The notes under the pieces are model-generated. The model was not told where the DNA came from, did not search any database, and was given only the letters and a program-made list of their open reading frames with translations. The position numbers were made by a program, and so were the translations under genes. From NCBI GenBank assembly GCA_023511455.1, contig JAIMBJ010000004.1, positions 148,340-212,339 of the forward strand: DNA of 64,000 nucleotides. The letters are read 5' to 3'. Position 1 is the stretch's first letter. Every line of letters begins with the position of its first letter. Shown in pieces: positions 1 to 7,955 of the stretch. The stretch comes from Bacillota bacterium. Lineage in GTDB: Bacteria; Armatimonadota; HRBIN16.

Positions 1-612
1 GCCGATTTCACTTCCCAACAGCATCGTGCCTGTCGTCTCGAGGGTGACCTGCACCAAGAGGGGCACGGTGCGCCCTGTAGCACGCATGGCGTTGCGACAG
101 CCGTTAATGGCTGCCTTTGCCTGCAGCAGGTCCTGCACGGTTTCAATCAACAGAAGGTCTACACCACCGTCCAGCAGTCCCCGCGCCTGTTCGGTGTAGG
201 TAACCTCGAGTTCGTCAAAGGTAATATGCTCCAGCGTAGGCAGTTTGGTACCGGGACCGATAGAGCCAGCCACGAAGCGTTTGCGGTCGGCTGTGCTGAA
301 GGATGAGGCGACTTCCCGTGCGATTTGTGCCCCTTTGAGGTTCAGTTCATAGACGCGGTGGGCAATACCATATTCGCCCAGATTCATGGCGTTCGCACCG
401 AAGGTGTTGGTCTCCACGATGTCTGCGCCCGCCTCGAAGTAACGCGCGTGAATCTGGGCAATCAGGTGCGGACGGGTGGCGTTGAGCACCTCGTTGCACC
501 CTTCCAGCCCCTCGAAATCATCTGCGGTGAGATGCAGGGACTGGATTTGCGTGCCCATCGCCCCGTCGAAAAAGAGCACTCGTGACCGGGCTGTGTGCAG
601 GATGTTGTCCAT
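1..612 (-). CDS. metH: Methionine synthase, N-terminal part (runs off the window edge)
   Basis: The 204 visible codons encode the homocysteine-binding barrel of cobalamin-dependent methionine synthase, which transfers a methyl group from methyl-tetrahydrofolate to homocysteine. Seen directly: FDGAMGTQIQ near residue 16, the GCNEVLN segment, the ADIVETNTFGAN segment and VAGSIGPGTKLP, all typical of the homocysteine S-methyltransferase domain. The zinc-binding cysteines and the folate and B12 domains lie beyond base 1, so a stand-alone homocysteine methyltransferase cannot be excluded. The ATG at 612 has no clear Shine-Dalgarno sequence. A TATACT box sits only 10 nt upstream (623-628), suggesting a very short leader. 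No riboswitch-like structure was recognised in the 148 nt upstream. Confidence 0.88.
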   Translation of the reverse strand, partial: MDNILHTARSRVLFFDGAMGTQIQSLHLTADDFEGLEGCNEVLNATRPHLIAQIHARYFEAGADIVETNTFGANAMNLGEYGIAHRVYELNLKGAQIAREVASSFSTADRKRFVAGSIGPGTKLPTLEHITFDELEVTYTEQARGLLDGGVDLLLIETVQDLLQAKAAINGCRNAMRATGRTVPLLVQVTLETTGTMLLGSEIG

Positions 613-760
613 GGCTGACTGTAGTATACCCGATATTGGTAGCCGAGGGGGCGTAGGAGAGTGGAATCATTCCGCGACTGGCTGTTGCATGCTCCGAACG
701 GTGTACGAGACCAGACCACAAGAGGCAATATGCCCCCAGCCTCTCCCCCAGAACAGCACA

Positions 761-1849
761 TCAGGGTACCAACAACACCTTGATGGACTCTTTGCCCTCG
801 TGGACCATCTCGATGCCCTGTCGGAACTCGGAGAGAGGCAGCTGGTGCGTCACGATGCCCTCCGTCTTCAGCAACCCACGGCTCAGGTAGTCGATGACCT
901 TGGGGTAGCAGTAGGGTCCCAGATGGGAACCGTAGACGTTCAGCTCCTTCACATCGCCCAGTATCGTCCAGTCGACCGTCACCGGCTCCTGCAGCACGCT
1001 GAACACCACAAAATTGCCTGCCTTGCGGATAATATCCAGTCCCAACAGAATACCCTGCGGGTGTCCGGTGGCTTCGATGTATACGTCGCAGCCGTAGCCG
1101 TCGGTCAACCTTTTGATTTCGGCACGCACATCCTCACGCGAGGGGTTCAGCACCATGTCCGCCCCCAGGCGTTTTGCCACTTCCAGCCGGTGGTCGCGCA
1201 GGTCGAGCGCAATCAACAGACCCGGATTCTTCAGCCGTGCGCACGCCACCATGCCCAGTCCCAGCGGACCCATTCCTGCAATCACCACGACGTCGCCAAA
1301 CTGGATTTGCCCGCGGTCTACCGCGTGCATCGAGCAAGCCAGAGGCTCGATCAACGCCGCCTGCTCGGGGGAAAGGTTTTCGGGGATGCGATACACACGC
1401 GCGTTGGCAGGGAAGCGCGTATACTGCGCCCAACCACCCTGCGCCTTCTCGCGGAAACCGAAAATCTCGCGGTCGCGACACAACCAGTACATGCCGCGGT
1501 CGCACATCCGGCACATGCCACAGGGCACTATCTGTTCGGCAATGGCGCGATCGCCTACCTGCAAACCGAAACGCTCGGCCGCGCCTTCACCCAGCGCAAC
1601 CACCCGCCCAACAAATTCATGCCCCGGCACCACCGGTGGCTGCACGTAGCGCGGGCGCGTGGCGTCGCCCCAGATGGACGCATTGCCGTAGAAGCACTTG
1701 ACATCACTCGCACAGATGCCACACGCCTCCACCTGTACGATAACCTCTCCTAGGCGAGGTTCGGGCACGGGTACCTGCTCCAGGCGGTAGTCCTCCGGCG
1801 CGTGGCAACGCACCGCCTGCATCCTTTCGGGTAGTGCTGTCCCACTCAT
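761..1849 (-). CDS. Zinc-dependent polyol dehydrogenase (erythritol/L-threitol dehydrogenase-like)
   Basis: A 362-residue medium-chain dehydrogenase/reductase. Visible zinc features are the catalytic Cys46 and His77-Glu78 (PGHEF) and a structural zinc loop with Cys110, 113, 116 and 124. The NAD(P)-binding motif GMGPLGLG lies near 192-199. The N-terminal pattern (MQAVRCHAPEDYRLE, CGICASDVKCF, WGD) resembles, from memory, erythritol/L-threitol dehydrogenases more than threonine dehydrogenases, so oxidation of a sugar alcohol to a ketose is the likely reaction. The start has AGGT 9 nt upstream. The gene lies between the small membrane protein gene and metH on the same strand, and neither neighbour indicates a substrate. 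Confidence 0.85.
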   Translation of the reverse strand: MSGTALPERMQAVRCHAPEDYRLEQVPVPEPRLGEVIVQVEACGICASDVKCFYGNASIWGDATRPRYVQPPVVPGHEFVGRVVALGEGAAERFGLQVGDRAIAEQIVPCGMCRMCDRGMYWLCRDREIFGFREKAQGGWAQYTRFPANARVYRIPENLSPEQAALIEPLACSMHAVDRGQIQFGDVVVIAGMGPLGLGMVACARLKNPGLLIALDLRDHRLEVAKRLGADMVLNPSREDVRAEIKRLTDGYGCDVYIEATGHPQGILLGLDIIRKAGNFVVFSVLQEPVTVDWTILGDVKELNVYGSHLGPYCYPKVIDYLSRGLLKTEGIVTHQLPLSEFRQGIEMVHEGKESIKVLLVP

Positions 1850-1967
1850 CGCATAGTCACCTCATCCTGCTGTGTTGCCGCGCTTTGAACAGCGAACGCA
1901 GCAAGGTAAGCCATTGCCAGAGTGCAATGGTCTCGTCCTGCTGCGCAATGGCTCACCTGCTCCTGGG

Positions 1968-2234
1968 TTAGTAGCCTTCCGACTGTGGTGGCCGTTGCGG
2001 CGCGGCGGGTGTGCCGGGCTGTGCAGGTGCCGCCGGTGCAGGACCTGCGGGTGCGCCGCCAGGCGCCATACCAGGCGGTGGTACGCCCGGGCCGCCAACC
2101 GGAGGTGCCGCGTTCGGATCGATGGGTACAACCGCTGGCTCGGCAAAGAAGTAACGCCATCCCGCTATCACAATCACTGCCAGCACCACTAAAATCACAA
2201 TCGCCGCCGTGACCGGACTGATTTCCTTTTTCAT
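1968..2234 (-). CDS. Small single-pass membrane protein, SPVTA family (copy 1)
   Basis: An 88-residue protein: a short charged start (MKKEISPVTA), one hydrophobic helix (about residues 9-28), then a Pro/Ala/Gly-rich, low-complexity tail. The N-terminus matches the 80-residue protein encoded at 20148-20390 ([10 protein letters not shown], then an I/V-rich helix and a Pro/Ala-rich tail), so the two are paralogues in one window. A GGGAGG sequence precedes the ATG. Function is unknown; the tail is probably disordered and exposed on one side of the membrane. The SPV-plus-hydrophobic-helix arrangement loosely recalls pilin-like N-termini, but no known cleavage motif is present. Confidence 0.7.
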   Translation of the reverse strand: MKKEISPVTAAIVILVVLAVIVIAGWRYFFAEPAVVPIDPNAAPPVGGPGVPPPGMAPGGAPAGPAPAAPAQPGTPAAPQRPPQSEGY

Positions 2235-2361
2235 CCCTTGCCCTCCCGGAAACTGAGGATTATTTTTTGCTTCGTGCTGGTTGCGTGCGATTCCTTCTCG
2301 GCAGGGAAGTACACATGGTGCATCGAATCCAACACGCAGTCATTTCGGGTGGGAGGAGAGG

Positions 2362-3192
2362 ATGCGATATATCCTGTGTATCGGGGCACATCCTGACGAC
2401 GTGGAAGGCAGTATCGGCGGCACGGTCACGCTGATGCGACAGCGGGGCGATGTCGTGCGTTTCCTCAGCGTGACCGATGGCGGCAAGGGACACTACCGCG
2501 AGGACTATGCGGCGAACCCCCGGTTGCTGGTGGAACGACGCATGGCGGAGGCTCATCAGGCGGCTGCACTGGTCGGGGCAGATTTTGTGTGTCTGGGCGC
2601 GCCCGATGGAGGAGTGACTGTGAATCATGAGACCACCTCCTCGATGATACGCACGATTCGTTCGTTCGGGGAGCCCGGCAGGGGACCCGACCTGATTCTG
2701 GTGAACCGTCCTTATGACTATCACCGTGACCATCGGGTGACGGCGCAGCTGGTGCTGGACGCGGCGTACCTGCTGACGGTGCCTCTGGTGTGTGCCGACG
2801 TGCCTGCGCTGAAACGGATGCCCGTCATCATGTACTGGCACGATGATTTCACCGAGCCGACCCTTTTCCGCGCCGACGTGGTGGTCTGCATCGACCAGGT
2901 GATGGAGACGAAAATCGAGATGGTATGTGCCCACGAATCGCAGTTTGCCGAGTGGATACCCTACGCGATGGGTATGTCTCCCCTGCCCCTCAGTCGGGCG
3001 AGGATGCGCGAATGGGTGACGGCATGGATGCACCGTGAAGCACGAAGCGCTAAAGCCGCGGCGCAGCGCAGCACTCCTCGTCTTGCTCCGCTTCAGGATT
3101 GCGAGTTCGCCGACGCGTTCCAAATCAGCGAATATGGGACGCAACCGACCGATGAATGGCTTCGGGAGATGTTCGATTTTGCGCCGTGGTGA
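2362..3192 (+). CDS. PIG-L/LmbE family deacetylase
   Basis: A 276-residue zinc-dependent N-deacetylase of the LmbE/PIG-L superfamily. The zinc-binding AHPDD motif is at residues 9-13 and a second ligand region (YDYHRDH) is near residue 126; both are diagnostic. Members deacetylate GlcNAc-containing lipids, mycothiol or bacillithiol precursors, or antibiotic intermediates; the substrate here is unknown. An upstream in-frame ATG exists, but ATG 2362 has GGGAGGAGAG directly upstream and begins the conserved strand (MRYILCIGAHPDD). The gene is monocistronic, diverging from the small membrane protein gene, with tmRNA about 50 nt downstream. Confidence 0.9.
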   Translation: MRYILCIGAHPDDVEGSIGGTVTLMRQRGDVVRFLSVTDGGKGHYREDYAANPRLLVERRMAEAHQAAALVGADFVCLGAPDGGVTVNHETTSSMIRTIRSFGEPGRGPDLILVNRPYDYHRDHRVTAQLVLDAAYLLTVPLVCADVPALKRMPVIMYWHDDFTEPTLFRADVVVCIDQVMETKIEMVCAHESQFAEWIPYAMGMSPLPLSRARMREWVTAWMHREARSAKAAAQRSTPRLAPLQDCEFADAFQISEYGTQPTDEWLREMFDFAPW

Positions 3193-3222
3193 CTTTTGGG
3201 AACAAAAACGGCGATTTTATGC

Positions 3223-3228
3223 TATAAT
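3223..3228 (+). promoter_or_regulatory. -10 box of the tmRNA promoter
   Basis: A perfect TATAAT lies 16 nt before the mature tmRNA 5' end. No good -35 is visible at the usual distance (TTGGGA at 3196-3201 is 21 nt upstream), so only the -10 element is claimed. Confidence 0.55.
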
Positions 3229-3244
3229 AATAGTGGCTACCCGT

Positions 3245-3602
3245 GGGGGCGATTGGTGTCGACAGGGTAGAGGCGCGCTCAGGCTGCGAGCCGAGGTGCC
3301 GTTGGCCTCGTAAAAAAGCGGCAAAAAAATAGGAGCGACTCCTCAGTACGCTCTCGCTGCCTAATTAAGAGGCAGCCGTCCAGCCGTCTCCTGCCGGCCG
3401 AGGCGGATGTGGGCGTGTGCTATGCCGGCTAGCCCGAACGGAAACGTTCACCGCCGTTTGGGCGAAAGTGCAGGGTGAACTGGCTGTGGGGTAAGCCTGC
3501 CATCGGGCGTACCCGACGGCGAGAGACAAAACGATGGCTACGCTCGTAGACGCCTGGGGCAAATCACTCTGGACGAGGGTTCGAGTCCCTCCGCCTCCAC
3601 CA
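3245..3602 (+). ncRNA. ssrA: Transfer-messenger RNA (tmRNA)
   Basis: A 358-nt one-piece tmRNA for trans-translation rescue of stalled ribosomes. The tRNA-like ends pair: 5' GGGGGCG (3245-3251) with 3' CGCCTCC (3592-3598), followed by encoded ACCA. The T-arm reads GACGAGGGTTCGAGTCCCTC. The open frame ends ...PQ YALAA followed by TAA at 3362-3364, so the degradation tag ends in the canonical ALAA. Reading back in frame gives GKKIGATPQYALAA, with the resume codon probably AGC or GGC around 3317-3322. The resume codon is inferred from position only. Immediately downstream lies a convergent toxin-antitoxin pair. Confidence 0.95.
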
Positions 3603-3623
3603 AGTGCATGTTTACCTGGATTG

Positions 3624-3893
3624 CTAAAAACGCCTCAGTAGCTTCTCGTAATCACTGTGGCTACCAATCCAAAACCATGTAACGTGACTACCCTGCAGTA
3701 TTCCCAATGCCCGGTAGGATAGACTGATACGCACAGAATAGATGGAGTGCGTGGGACTTACGCATTTGAATTGCAGACTCGGGTGATGTGGGTCGGATTT
3801 CCACATCTGGTAACAGCGGATTGCCTGCGCCTGTACCTCAACCGGTAACGCTTCAAAAAGCTCCCTGAAACTGCGTGTAATACTCGATGTCAC
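3624..3893 (-). CDS. RelE/ParE-superfamily toxin-like protein
   Basis: An 89-residue protein with a small RelE/HigB-like pattern: an N-terminal helix pair (SFRELFEALPVEVQAQAIRCYQMWKSDPHHPSLQFKCV), then strands with basic and aromatic residues (YSVRISLSYRALGI, VTWFWIGSHSDYEKLL). The final IGSHSDYEKLL block is typical of these toxins. Known members cleave mRNA on the ribosome or poison gyrase; activity here is not shown. It overlaps the upstream antitoxin-like gene by 4 nt (ATGA), as usual for type II modules, and its stop lies 22 nt from the tmRNA 3' end. Confidence 0.75.
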   Translation of the reverse strand: MTSSITRSFRELFEALPVEVQAQAIRCYQMWKSDPHHPSLQFKCVSPTHSIYSVRISLSYRALGILQGSHVTWFWIGSHSDYEKLLRRF

Positions 3894-4129
3894 TGTTTCT
3901 CCTCGAAGTCGCTCAGGAATTGTTCCAGAGGCACCGTTTTTCCTTCGTCAATCTCCGCCCGCACTGCCGCTGCAATCCTCCGCCATTGTTCATCGGTGGT
4001 GGAGGCAAACTGGTTTTCCCACCGCACCTCATCCGCCATTTCCGCCAGCAATCGGGCAGCAATGGCATCCTGAACATCCGATGGGAGCTTCTTAATCTCC
4101 GCAATCGCGCGCTCAAGCAGGGTTGTCAT
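3890..4129 (-). CDS. Antitoxin-like partner of the RelE/ParE protein
   Basis: A 79-residue, mostly helical, acidic protein (TTLLERAIAEIKKLPSDVQDAIAARLL, then DEGKTVPLEQFLSDFEE). The SDVQDAIAARLLAE segment and C-terminal VPLEQFLSDFE resemble antitoxins that precede RelE/ParE toxins. An ATG 30 nt further upstream is in frame, but ATG 4129 has GGGAGGT at ideal spacing and is preferred. It is translationally coupled to the toxin gene. No DNA-binding motif is obvious, so autoregulation is only presumed from the class. Confidence 0.7.
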   Translation of the reverse strand: MTTLLERAIAEIKKLPSDVQDAIAARLLAEMADEVRWENQFASTTDEQWRRIAAAVRAEIDEGKTVPLEQFLSDFEEKQ

Positions 4130-4227
4130 TCCCAACCTCCCTCTTTTTGCGATGATCACCAGATGATCACCAATACTATGATACCCAATACTCCCGACAG
4201 CTGCTCAAAACCCCGTAAGAATACCTG

Positions 4228-4256
4228 TTGCACTTTTTGGCGCAGGTAACTATACT
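4228..4256 (+). promoter_or_regulatory. Promoter of the PEP-CTERM gene
   Basis: TTGCAC (4228-4233), a 17-nt spacer and TATACT (4251-4256), 42 nt before the ATG. Both hexamers are close to the sigma-70 consensus. Confidence 0.65.
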
Positions 4257-4298
4257 GATGGTGTACCTGATGCCATGCCAGGAAAGGAGGGCAGTATC

Positions 4299-5054
4299 AT
4301 GAAGATTCGTCTGTTTCTGGCGGCAGTTGTGGTGATGGCGCTGGCAGCTACCGCAGCGCAAGCACAGCTGGCGTGGTACGATTCGAAGGGATTCGAGGCA
4401 CCTACCTTCCGACCGGGCGTTCTGAACGGACAGGACGGCTGGATCAGCGAGGGCGGCGGCACATCCGGAGATACCGCACGGGTAGTAGTCTCCCCCGAGC
4501 CAGTGTCCGGTGGGCAAGCAGTCCGCCTGGAAGTGGGAGACAGCCAGGGCGACTACTCGCTGATGGCGCGTGAGATCCCCGACCCGCTGGCAGCCTGGTG
4601 GAAGGTGGTCATCGTGACCTTCGACATCTACCGCATCGGACCCAACCAAAAGCAAAACCTGTGGTGGTACTGGTTCGACAACGGTGAGCCTACCTACGGC
4701 TTGCAGTGGGATATGTCGAACGCCACCCACCCATTTGGCTGGAACCCCGGCGCCACTTCTACTCCCACCATCTTTGACCGGTATGTCACGCTGAAGATGA
4801 TGTGGGACTTCAACCAGGGGAAGGCGTACTCCTGGTACGACGGGGTGATGGTGGACAATGGTATCCCCATCAGCGGTATCACCTCGCTAACCGGCTGGGG
4901 TATCTACCTGTCGCACGATGCGGCAACCGGCACGGGCGCAGATGTGGTTTGGATTGACAACTTCGCCATCCACGTGGTACCCGAACCGGCAAGCATCGTT
5001 GCGCTGGCGGGTGGAGTGCTTGCGCTGATGGGAATCAAACGACGCCGCGCGTAG
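4299..5054 (+). CDS. Exported PEP-CTERM protein, lectin/jelly-roll-like
   Basis: A 251-residue exported protein. A signal peptide is clear (MKIRLFLAAVVVMALAATAAQA). The C-terminus is a PEP-CTERM sorting signal: VVPEPASIV, a hydrophobic helix, then KRRRA, which an exosortase is expected to process. The body is rich in Trp, Gly and Asp (NGQDGWISEGGG, FDIYRIG, GWGIYLSHDAATGTGADVVWIDNFAI) and looks like a beta-sandwich of the concanavalin-A/LamG type; this fold is an inference. ATG 4299 is chosen because AAAGGAGGG lies just upstream and the signal peptide begins there. A strong terminator follows. No exosortase is seen in this window. Confidence 0.85.
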   Translation: MKIRLFLAAVVVMALAATAAQAQLAWYDSKGFEAPTFRPGVLNGQDGWISEGGGTSGDTARVVVSPEPVSGGQAVRLEVGDSQGDYSLMAREIPDPLAAWWKVVIVTFDIYRIGPNQKQNLWWYWFDNGEPTYGLQWDMSNATHPFGWNPGATSTPTIFDRYVTLKMMWDFNQGKAYSWYDGVMVDNGIPISGITSLTGWGIYLSHDAATGTGADVVWIDNFAIHVVPEPASIVALAGGVLALMGIKRRRA

Positions 5055-5065
5055 CTGGTAGATGC

Positions 5066-5095
5066 GGGGCAGGCGTTACGTCCTGCCCCTTTTTC
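5066..5095 (+). terminator. Rho-independent terminator of the PEP-CTERM gene
   Basis: Perfect 8-bp stem GGGGCAGG (5066-5073) / CCTGCCCC (5082-5089), followed by TTTTTC; it starts 12 nt after the stop codon. Confidence 0.9.
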
Positions 5096-5219
5096 ACTTT
5101 CGCAAAGTTTTGTGGAATACTGTCCGGCATACTTGCGGAACATGCAGATATTATGGTAGTATTAAGGTGACGTCGGATATGTAAGAATACCGTCTAAATC
5201 TGCGAAAGGCGGTGCAACC

Positions 5220-5600
5220 ATGAGCAAAAAAGTGGGGGCAGTTGGGGTCATTGCGCTGTTCGCCGTGCTGGGAGTCGTCTTACCGGCGCGGGCGGTGGTC
5301 ATCGAGGACATCGTAAAGAACCACCCAATAGTCGCCTGGCTCAACGGCTGGAATAGTTCTGCAGGAACTGCCGCGCCCGGTAGCCTCAGTAACGTCGGGG
5401 ATACTTCCGCCGAACCGCAAGGGCTACCTGCGGCGAACAGTCCAGCTGTCTCACGCGATAACATGACTGTAGAGATTGTTCCCATTCGCCTGCCGACGCT
5501 ACCAGCCCATGTAGCCTTTGCCCTTTATCTGGTCGGCGCGCTGGTTTTCTACACCCTGCTGGTGTTGATTGCACAACCCGGTCCAGCAGAGTACTACTGA
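5220..5600 (+). CDS. Small exported or membrane protein of unknown function
   Basis: A 126-residue protein with a signal-peptide-like N-terminus (hydrophobic stretch around residues 8-25, ending PARA), a Ser/Ala/Gly/Asn-rich middle, and one hydrophobic helix near the C-terminus (HVAFALYLVGALVFYTLLVLIA) before PGPAEYY. It could be cleaved and C-terminally anchored, or span the membrane twice. No family was recognised. A weak promoter is possible (TTGCGG 5133-5138, 18-nt spacer, TAGTAT 5157-5162). The gene stands alone between two strong terminators, so it is an independent unit. Confidence 0.6.
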   Translation: MSKKVGAVGVIALFAVLGVVLPARAVVIEDIVKNHPIVAWLNGWNSSAGTAAPGSLSNVGDTSAEPQGLPAANSPAVSRDNMTVEIVPIRLPTLPAHVAFALYLVGALVFYTLLVLIAQPGPAEYY

Positions 5601-5636
5601 AAAGCTCCGAATCCCGTTTCGCCTGGCACCTCCGCA

Positions 5637-5667
5637 CTCCCCGGCAACCTGATTGCCGGGGAGTGTT
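5637..5667. terminator. Bidirectional hairpin between convergent genes
   Basis: Perfect 11-bp stem CTCCCCGGCAA / TTGCCGGGGAG with loop CCTGA. It lies between the small exported protein gene and the convergent hydrolase gene. The T-run is poor (TGTT), so termination efficiency is uncertain. Confidence 0.7.
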
Positions 5668-5676
5668 CGTGACGGA

Positions 5677-7350
5677 CTACCGGCTCCCCTTGACCACCGG
5701 TAGCAGGATATGACTCGGACGCTTGGCATCCATGTAGATGGTGTTGTGTGCCGGACGGGTACGTTCGCTGGCACGGAAAGGCTCGCCGGTATTGGGGTTG
5801 GGGTCAAAAGCGGGAGCGTTGCTCGAGGTGATGTGCACCCGAATCCGATGCCCTCTGTTGAATACAATGCTGGTGCTCCACAGGTCAATCTCAAAGCGAT
5901 AGGGCGTACCCGGTTGCATAAGCTTTTCCTTGGAAAACCCTTCGCGGAAGCGGGCACGCAGGATGCCCTCGCAGATGTTGATGGAGCGTCCGTCGGGGTA
6001 TACGTCGCACAACTTCGCCGCGAAGTCGGTGTCCGGTGCATCACTGGAAGCCCACAGGATCACCTTGACCCTGCCGGTAACCTCCACCGGCTCACGCAGG
6101 GGTTCGCTGGTAAACACCAGCACATCGGAACGGCTTTCTATCTTGCGCTGATCCATCGCTCCGGCAGGCAGGGTCAGCCGCGGCCCTCCTACCGTTGGCA
6201 CGGGGTCTCTGGGGTCGTAGGTGTAGCTGAGCGTGCCGCCCTCTTCGGGTTTGCGCGTGGATAGCGAGCGGTCGGGATGCAGGTAGAACGGAGTTGGTGT
6301 CGCGTTCACGGGAGGCCACCGGTCGGCGGTGCGCCACTCGTTGCCGGGGGCGCTGCGGTCGGTCACATCGCCCATCACGTAGTAGGTCACCGCTGGCTCA
6401 CGGTCAACCCCGTTGTCCACACCCTTCAGATAGTGGTCAAACCACCGCCAGATGTCGTGCGCGGTTGTGGGTGGATTCTTGGCATTGGGGAAGGTGAGTT
6501 CGCCCGCTTTCTCCTGGAACACTCCATGCGTCCAGGGTCCCATCAGCAGTTTCTGCTTGCCTCGTGCGCCGGGTCCGCCTCGTGTTTGCATCCCGACGAA
6601 GGCGTCTATGGTTGCCTGCGCGAAGATATCGTACCAGCCGCCGATGTGGATGGCGGGCGCGTTCGTATAGCGAAAGCGGGTGGTCATGTCTCGCCCGCGC
6701 CAGTAGGCATCGTAGGTGGGATGAGATGTCCAGATCTTAAGCGCATCGGGGCTAAACGCGCTGATGCGCAGCCAGTCCTCAATCATCGCTTTGCGAAACA
6801 CACCGCCCCAGTATACCACGCCATGGTACAGGCTCGGTGCGCCCACCGTGATATTCTGCGCGGTTACCCTCTTCGTTCCAGTGCCAGCCAGCAGGTACTG
6901 CGTGATGCCCAGTGCGGAACCGCCCCACGTGCCGATTTTGCCGTTGCACCAGGGCTGGCGGGCTATCCATTCCACAGTATCCTCACCGTCGCGTAGTCTG
7001 CCCCAGCCATCGGTTTCAAAAGGCAGGTTCTCTCCTTCCGAGCCGAACCGTCCGCGCGTGTTTTGAATGACCATCACATATCCCCGCCGCGCCGCATCCT
7101 GCGCAATACCCTCACCCAGTTTGCGGTCGTACGGGGAACGCAGCAGAATCACGGGGAAGGGTCCATCGCCTTCGGGGAAGTAGATGTCGGTCGCCAGACG
7201 CACGCCATCCCGCATGGGCACCATGACGGTTTCCTTTTTCACCGGCGGCTGCAGCTTCGACAGCACCGCCCGCACGACACACCCCACGCCGATGACGCAT
7301 ATTCCGATGGTCAGTACGGTTCGCCACCATTTTGCCCTGTGCATCACCAT
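5677..7350 (-). CDS. CocE/NonD family hydrolase (X-Pro dipeptidyl-peptidase-like)
   Basis: A 557-residue alpha/beta-hydrolase of the cocaine-esterase/X-Pro dipeptidyl-peptidase group. An N-terminal hydrophobic segment (TVLTIGICVIGVGCVVRAVL) suggests export or membrane anchoring. The catalytic domain shows DGVRLATDIYFPEG, NTRGRFGSEG and the nucleophile elbow GTWGGSALG. The last third is the jelly-roll X-Pro dipeptidyl-peptidase C-terminal domain (VTGRVKVILWASSDAPDTDFAAKL, GHRIRVHITSSNAP). It probably hydrolyses an acyl ester or amide; the substrate is unknown. The elbow has Gly-Ser-Ala where GxSYxG is more usual. The start at 7350 follows GGAGGAG closely; ATG 7344 is an alternative. Confidence 0.88.
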   Translation of the reverse strand: MVMHRAKWWRTVLTIGICVIGVGCVVRAVLSKLQPPVKKETVMVPMRDGVRLATDIYFPEGDGPFPVILLRSPYDRKLGEGIAQDAARRGYVMVIQNTRGRFGSEGENLPFETDGWGRLRDGEDTVEWIARQPWCNGKIGTWGGSALGITQYLLAGTGTKRVTAQNITVGAPSLYHGVVYWGGVFRKAMIEDWLRISAFSPDALKIWTSHPTYDAYWRGRDMTTRFRYTNAPAIHIGGWYDIFAQATIDAFVGMQTRGGPGARGKQKLLMGPWTHGVFQEKAGELTFPNAKNPPTTAHDIWRWFDHYLKGVDNGVDREPAVTYYVMGDVTDRSAPGNEWRTADRWPPVNATPTPFYLHPDRSLSTRKPEEGGTLSYTYDPRDPVPTVGGPRLTLPAGAMDQRKIESRSDVLVFTSEPLREPVEVTGRVKVILWASSDAPDTDFAAKLCDVYPDGRSINICEGILRARFREGFSKEKLMQPGTPYRFEIDLWSTSIVFNRGHRIRVHITSSNAPAFDPNPNTGEPFRASERTRPAHNTIYMDAKRPSHILLPVVKGSR

Positions 7351-7521
7351 AACTCCTCCACAGATGTTTGAAATAACTCTTCGCAGACCATGCGCCGGGT
7401 TCCTGTGTGTGGCTGGGTGTCATCATTTGCCACCCTCGGGCGACAACGCCTGTTGTGATGTTGACATCCCCTACTGGGCATGATAGCTTATAGCAGGCAT
7501 CACTATCCAGAGGAGGCACCT

Positions 7522-7950
7522 GTGGATACTCTGAAGCTATTCCATACCACCATCCACAAAGAGACCCGGGGAAACGGGCACACGATAGACCTGACACCGG
7601 AACTGCAAGCAGCGGTGCGCGAAAGCGGCATACAGGCCGGAACGGTCACCCTGTTCGTGATAGGCTCCACGGCGGGATTGACCACTATGGAGTTTGAGCC
7701 GGGGCTGGTGAGTGACCTGCAGCGCGCTTTCGAGGCAATCGCGCCTGCCAGCGCCTCCTATGCACACGAGGCTCGCTGGGGCGATGATAACGGACATGCC
7801 CATGTGCGTGCATCGCTGCTGGGTCCCTCCCTCACCATCCCCGTGGTTCAGGGACAGGCGACGCTGGGCACCTGGCAGCAGGTGGTCTTGACCGACTTCG
7901 ACACGCGCCCACGGCAACGGCAGGTCGTCATCCAGATAATGGGGCAATAA
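7522..7950 (+). CDS. yjbQ: YjbQ family protein (UPF0047)
   Basis: A 142-residue protein of the UPF0047/YjbQ family, annotated elsewhere as secondary thiamine-phosphate synthase because overexpression can replace ThiE. Motifs seen: GTVTLFVIGSTAGLTTMEFEPG, the HEARWGDDNGHAHVRASLLGPS segment with its conserved histidines, and TLGTWQQVVLTDFD. The GTG at 7522 has AGGAGG (7511-7516) at good spacing; upstream in-frame ATGs would add residues outside the family's usual 130-140. TTGACA at 7461-7466 may be part of a promoter, with a weak -10. Confidence 0.92.
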   Translation: MDTLKLFHTTIHKETRGNGHTIDLTPELQAAVRESGIQAGTVTLFVIGSTAGLTTMEFEPGLVSDLQRAFEAIAPASASYAHEARWGDDNGHAHVRASLLGPSLTIPVVQGQATLGTWQQVVLTDFDTRPRQRQVVIQIMGQ

Positions 7951-7955
7951 GCAAC

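Noticed and set aside
613..760. SAM or cobalamin riboswitch before metH
   Set aside because: The gap is only 148 nt, carries a -10 box 10 nt from the ATG, and shows none of the conserved core boxes I know for these riboswitches.
3365..3562. A 65-codon minus-strand frame
   Set aside because: It lies wholly within the tmRNA gene.
3602..5200. Integrated element at the tmRNA 3' end with flanking att repeats
   Set aside because: No second copy of the tmRNA 3' end and no integrase were found downstream; only the toxin-antitoxin position hints at it.
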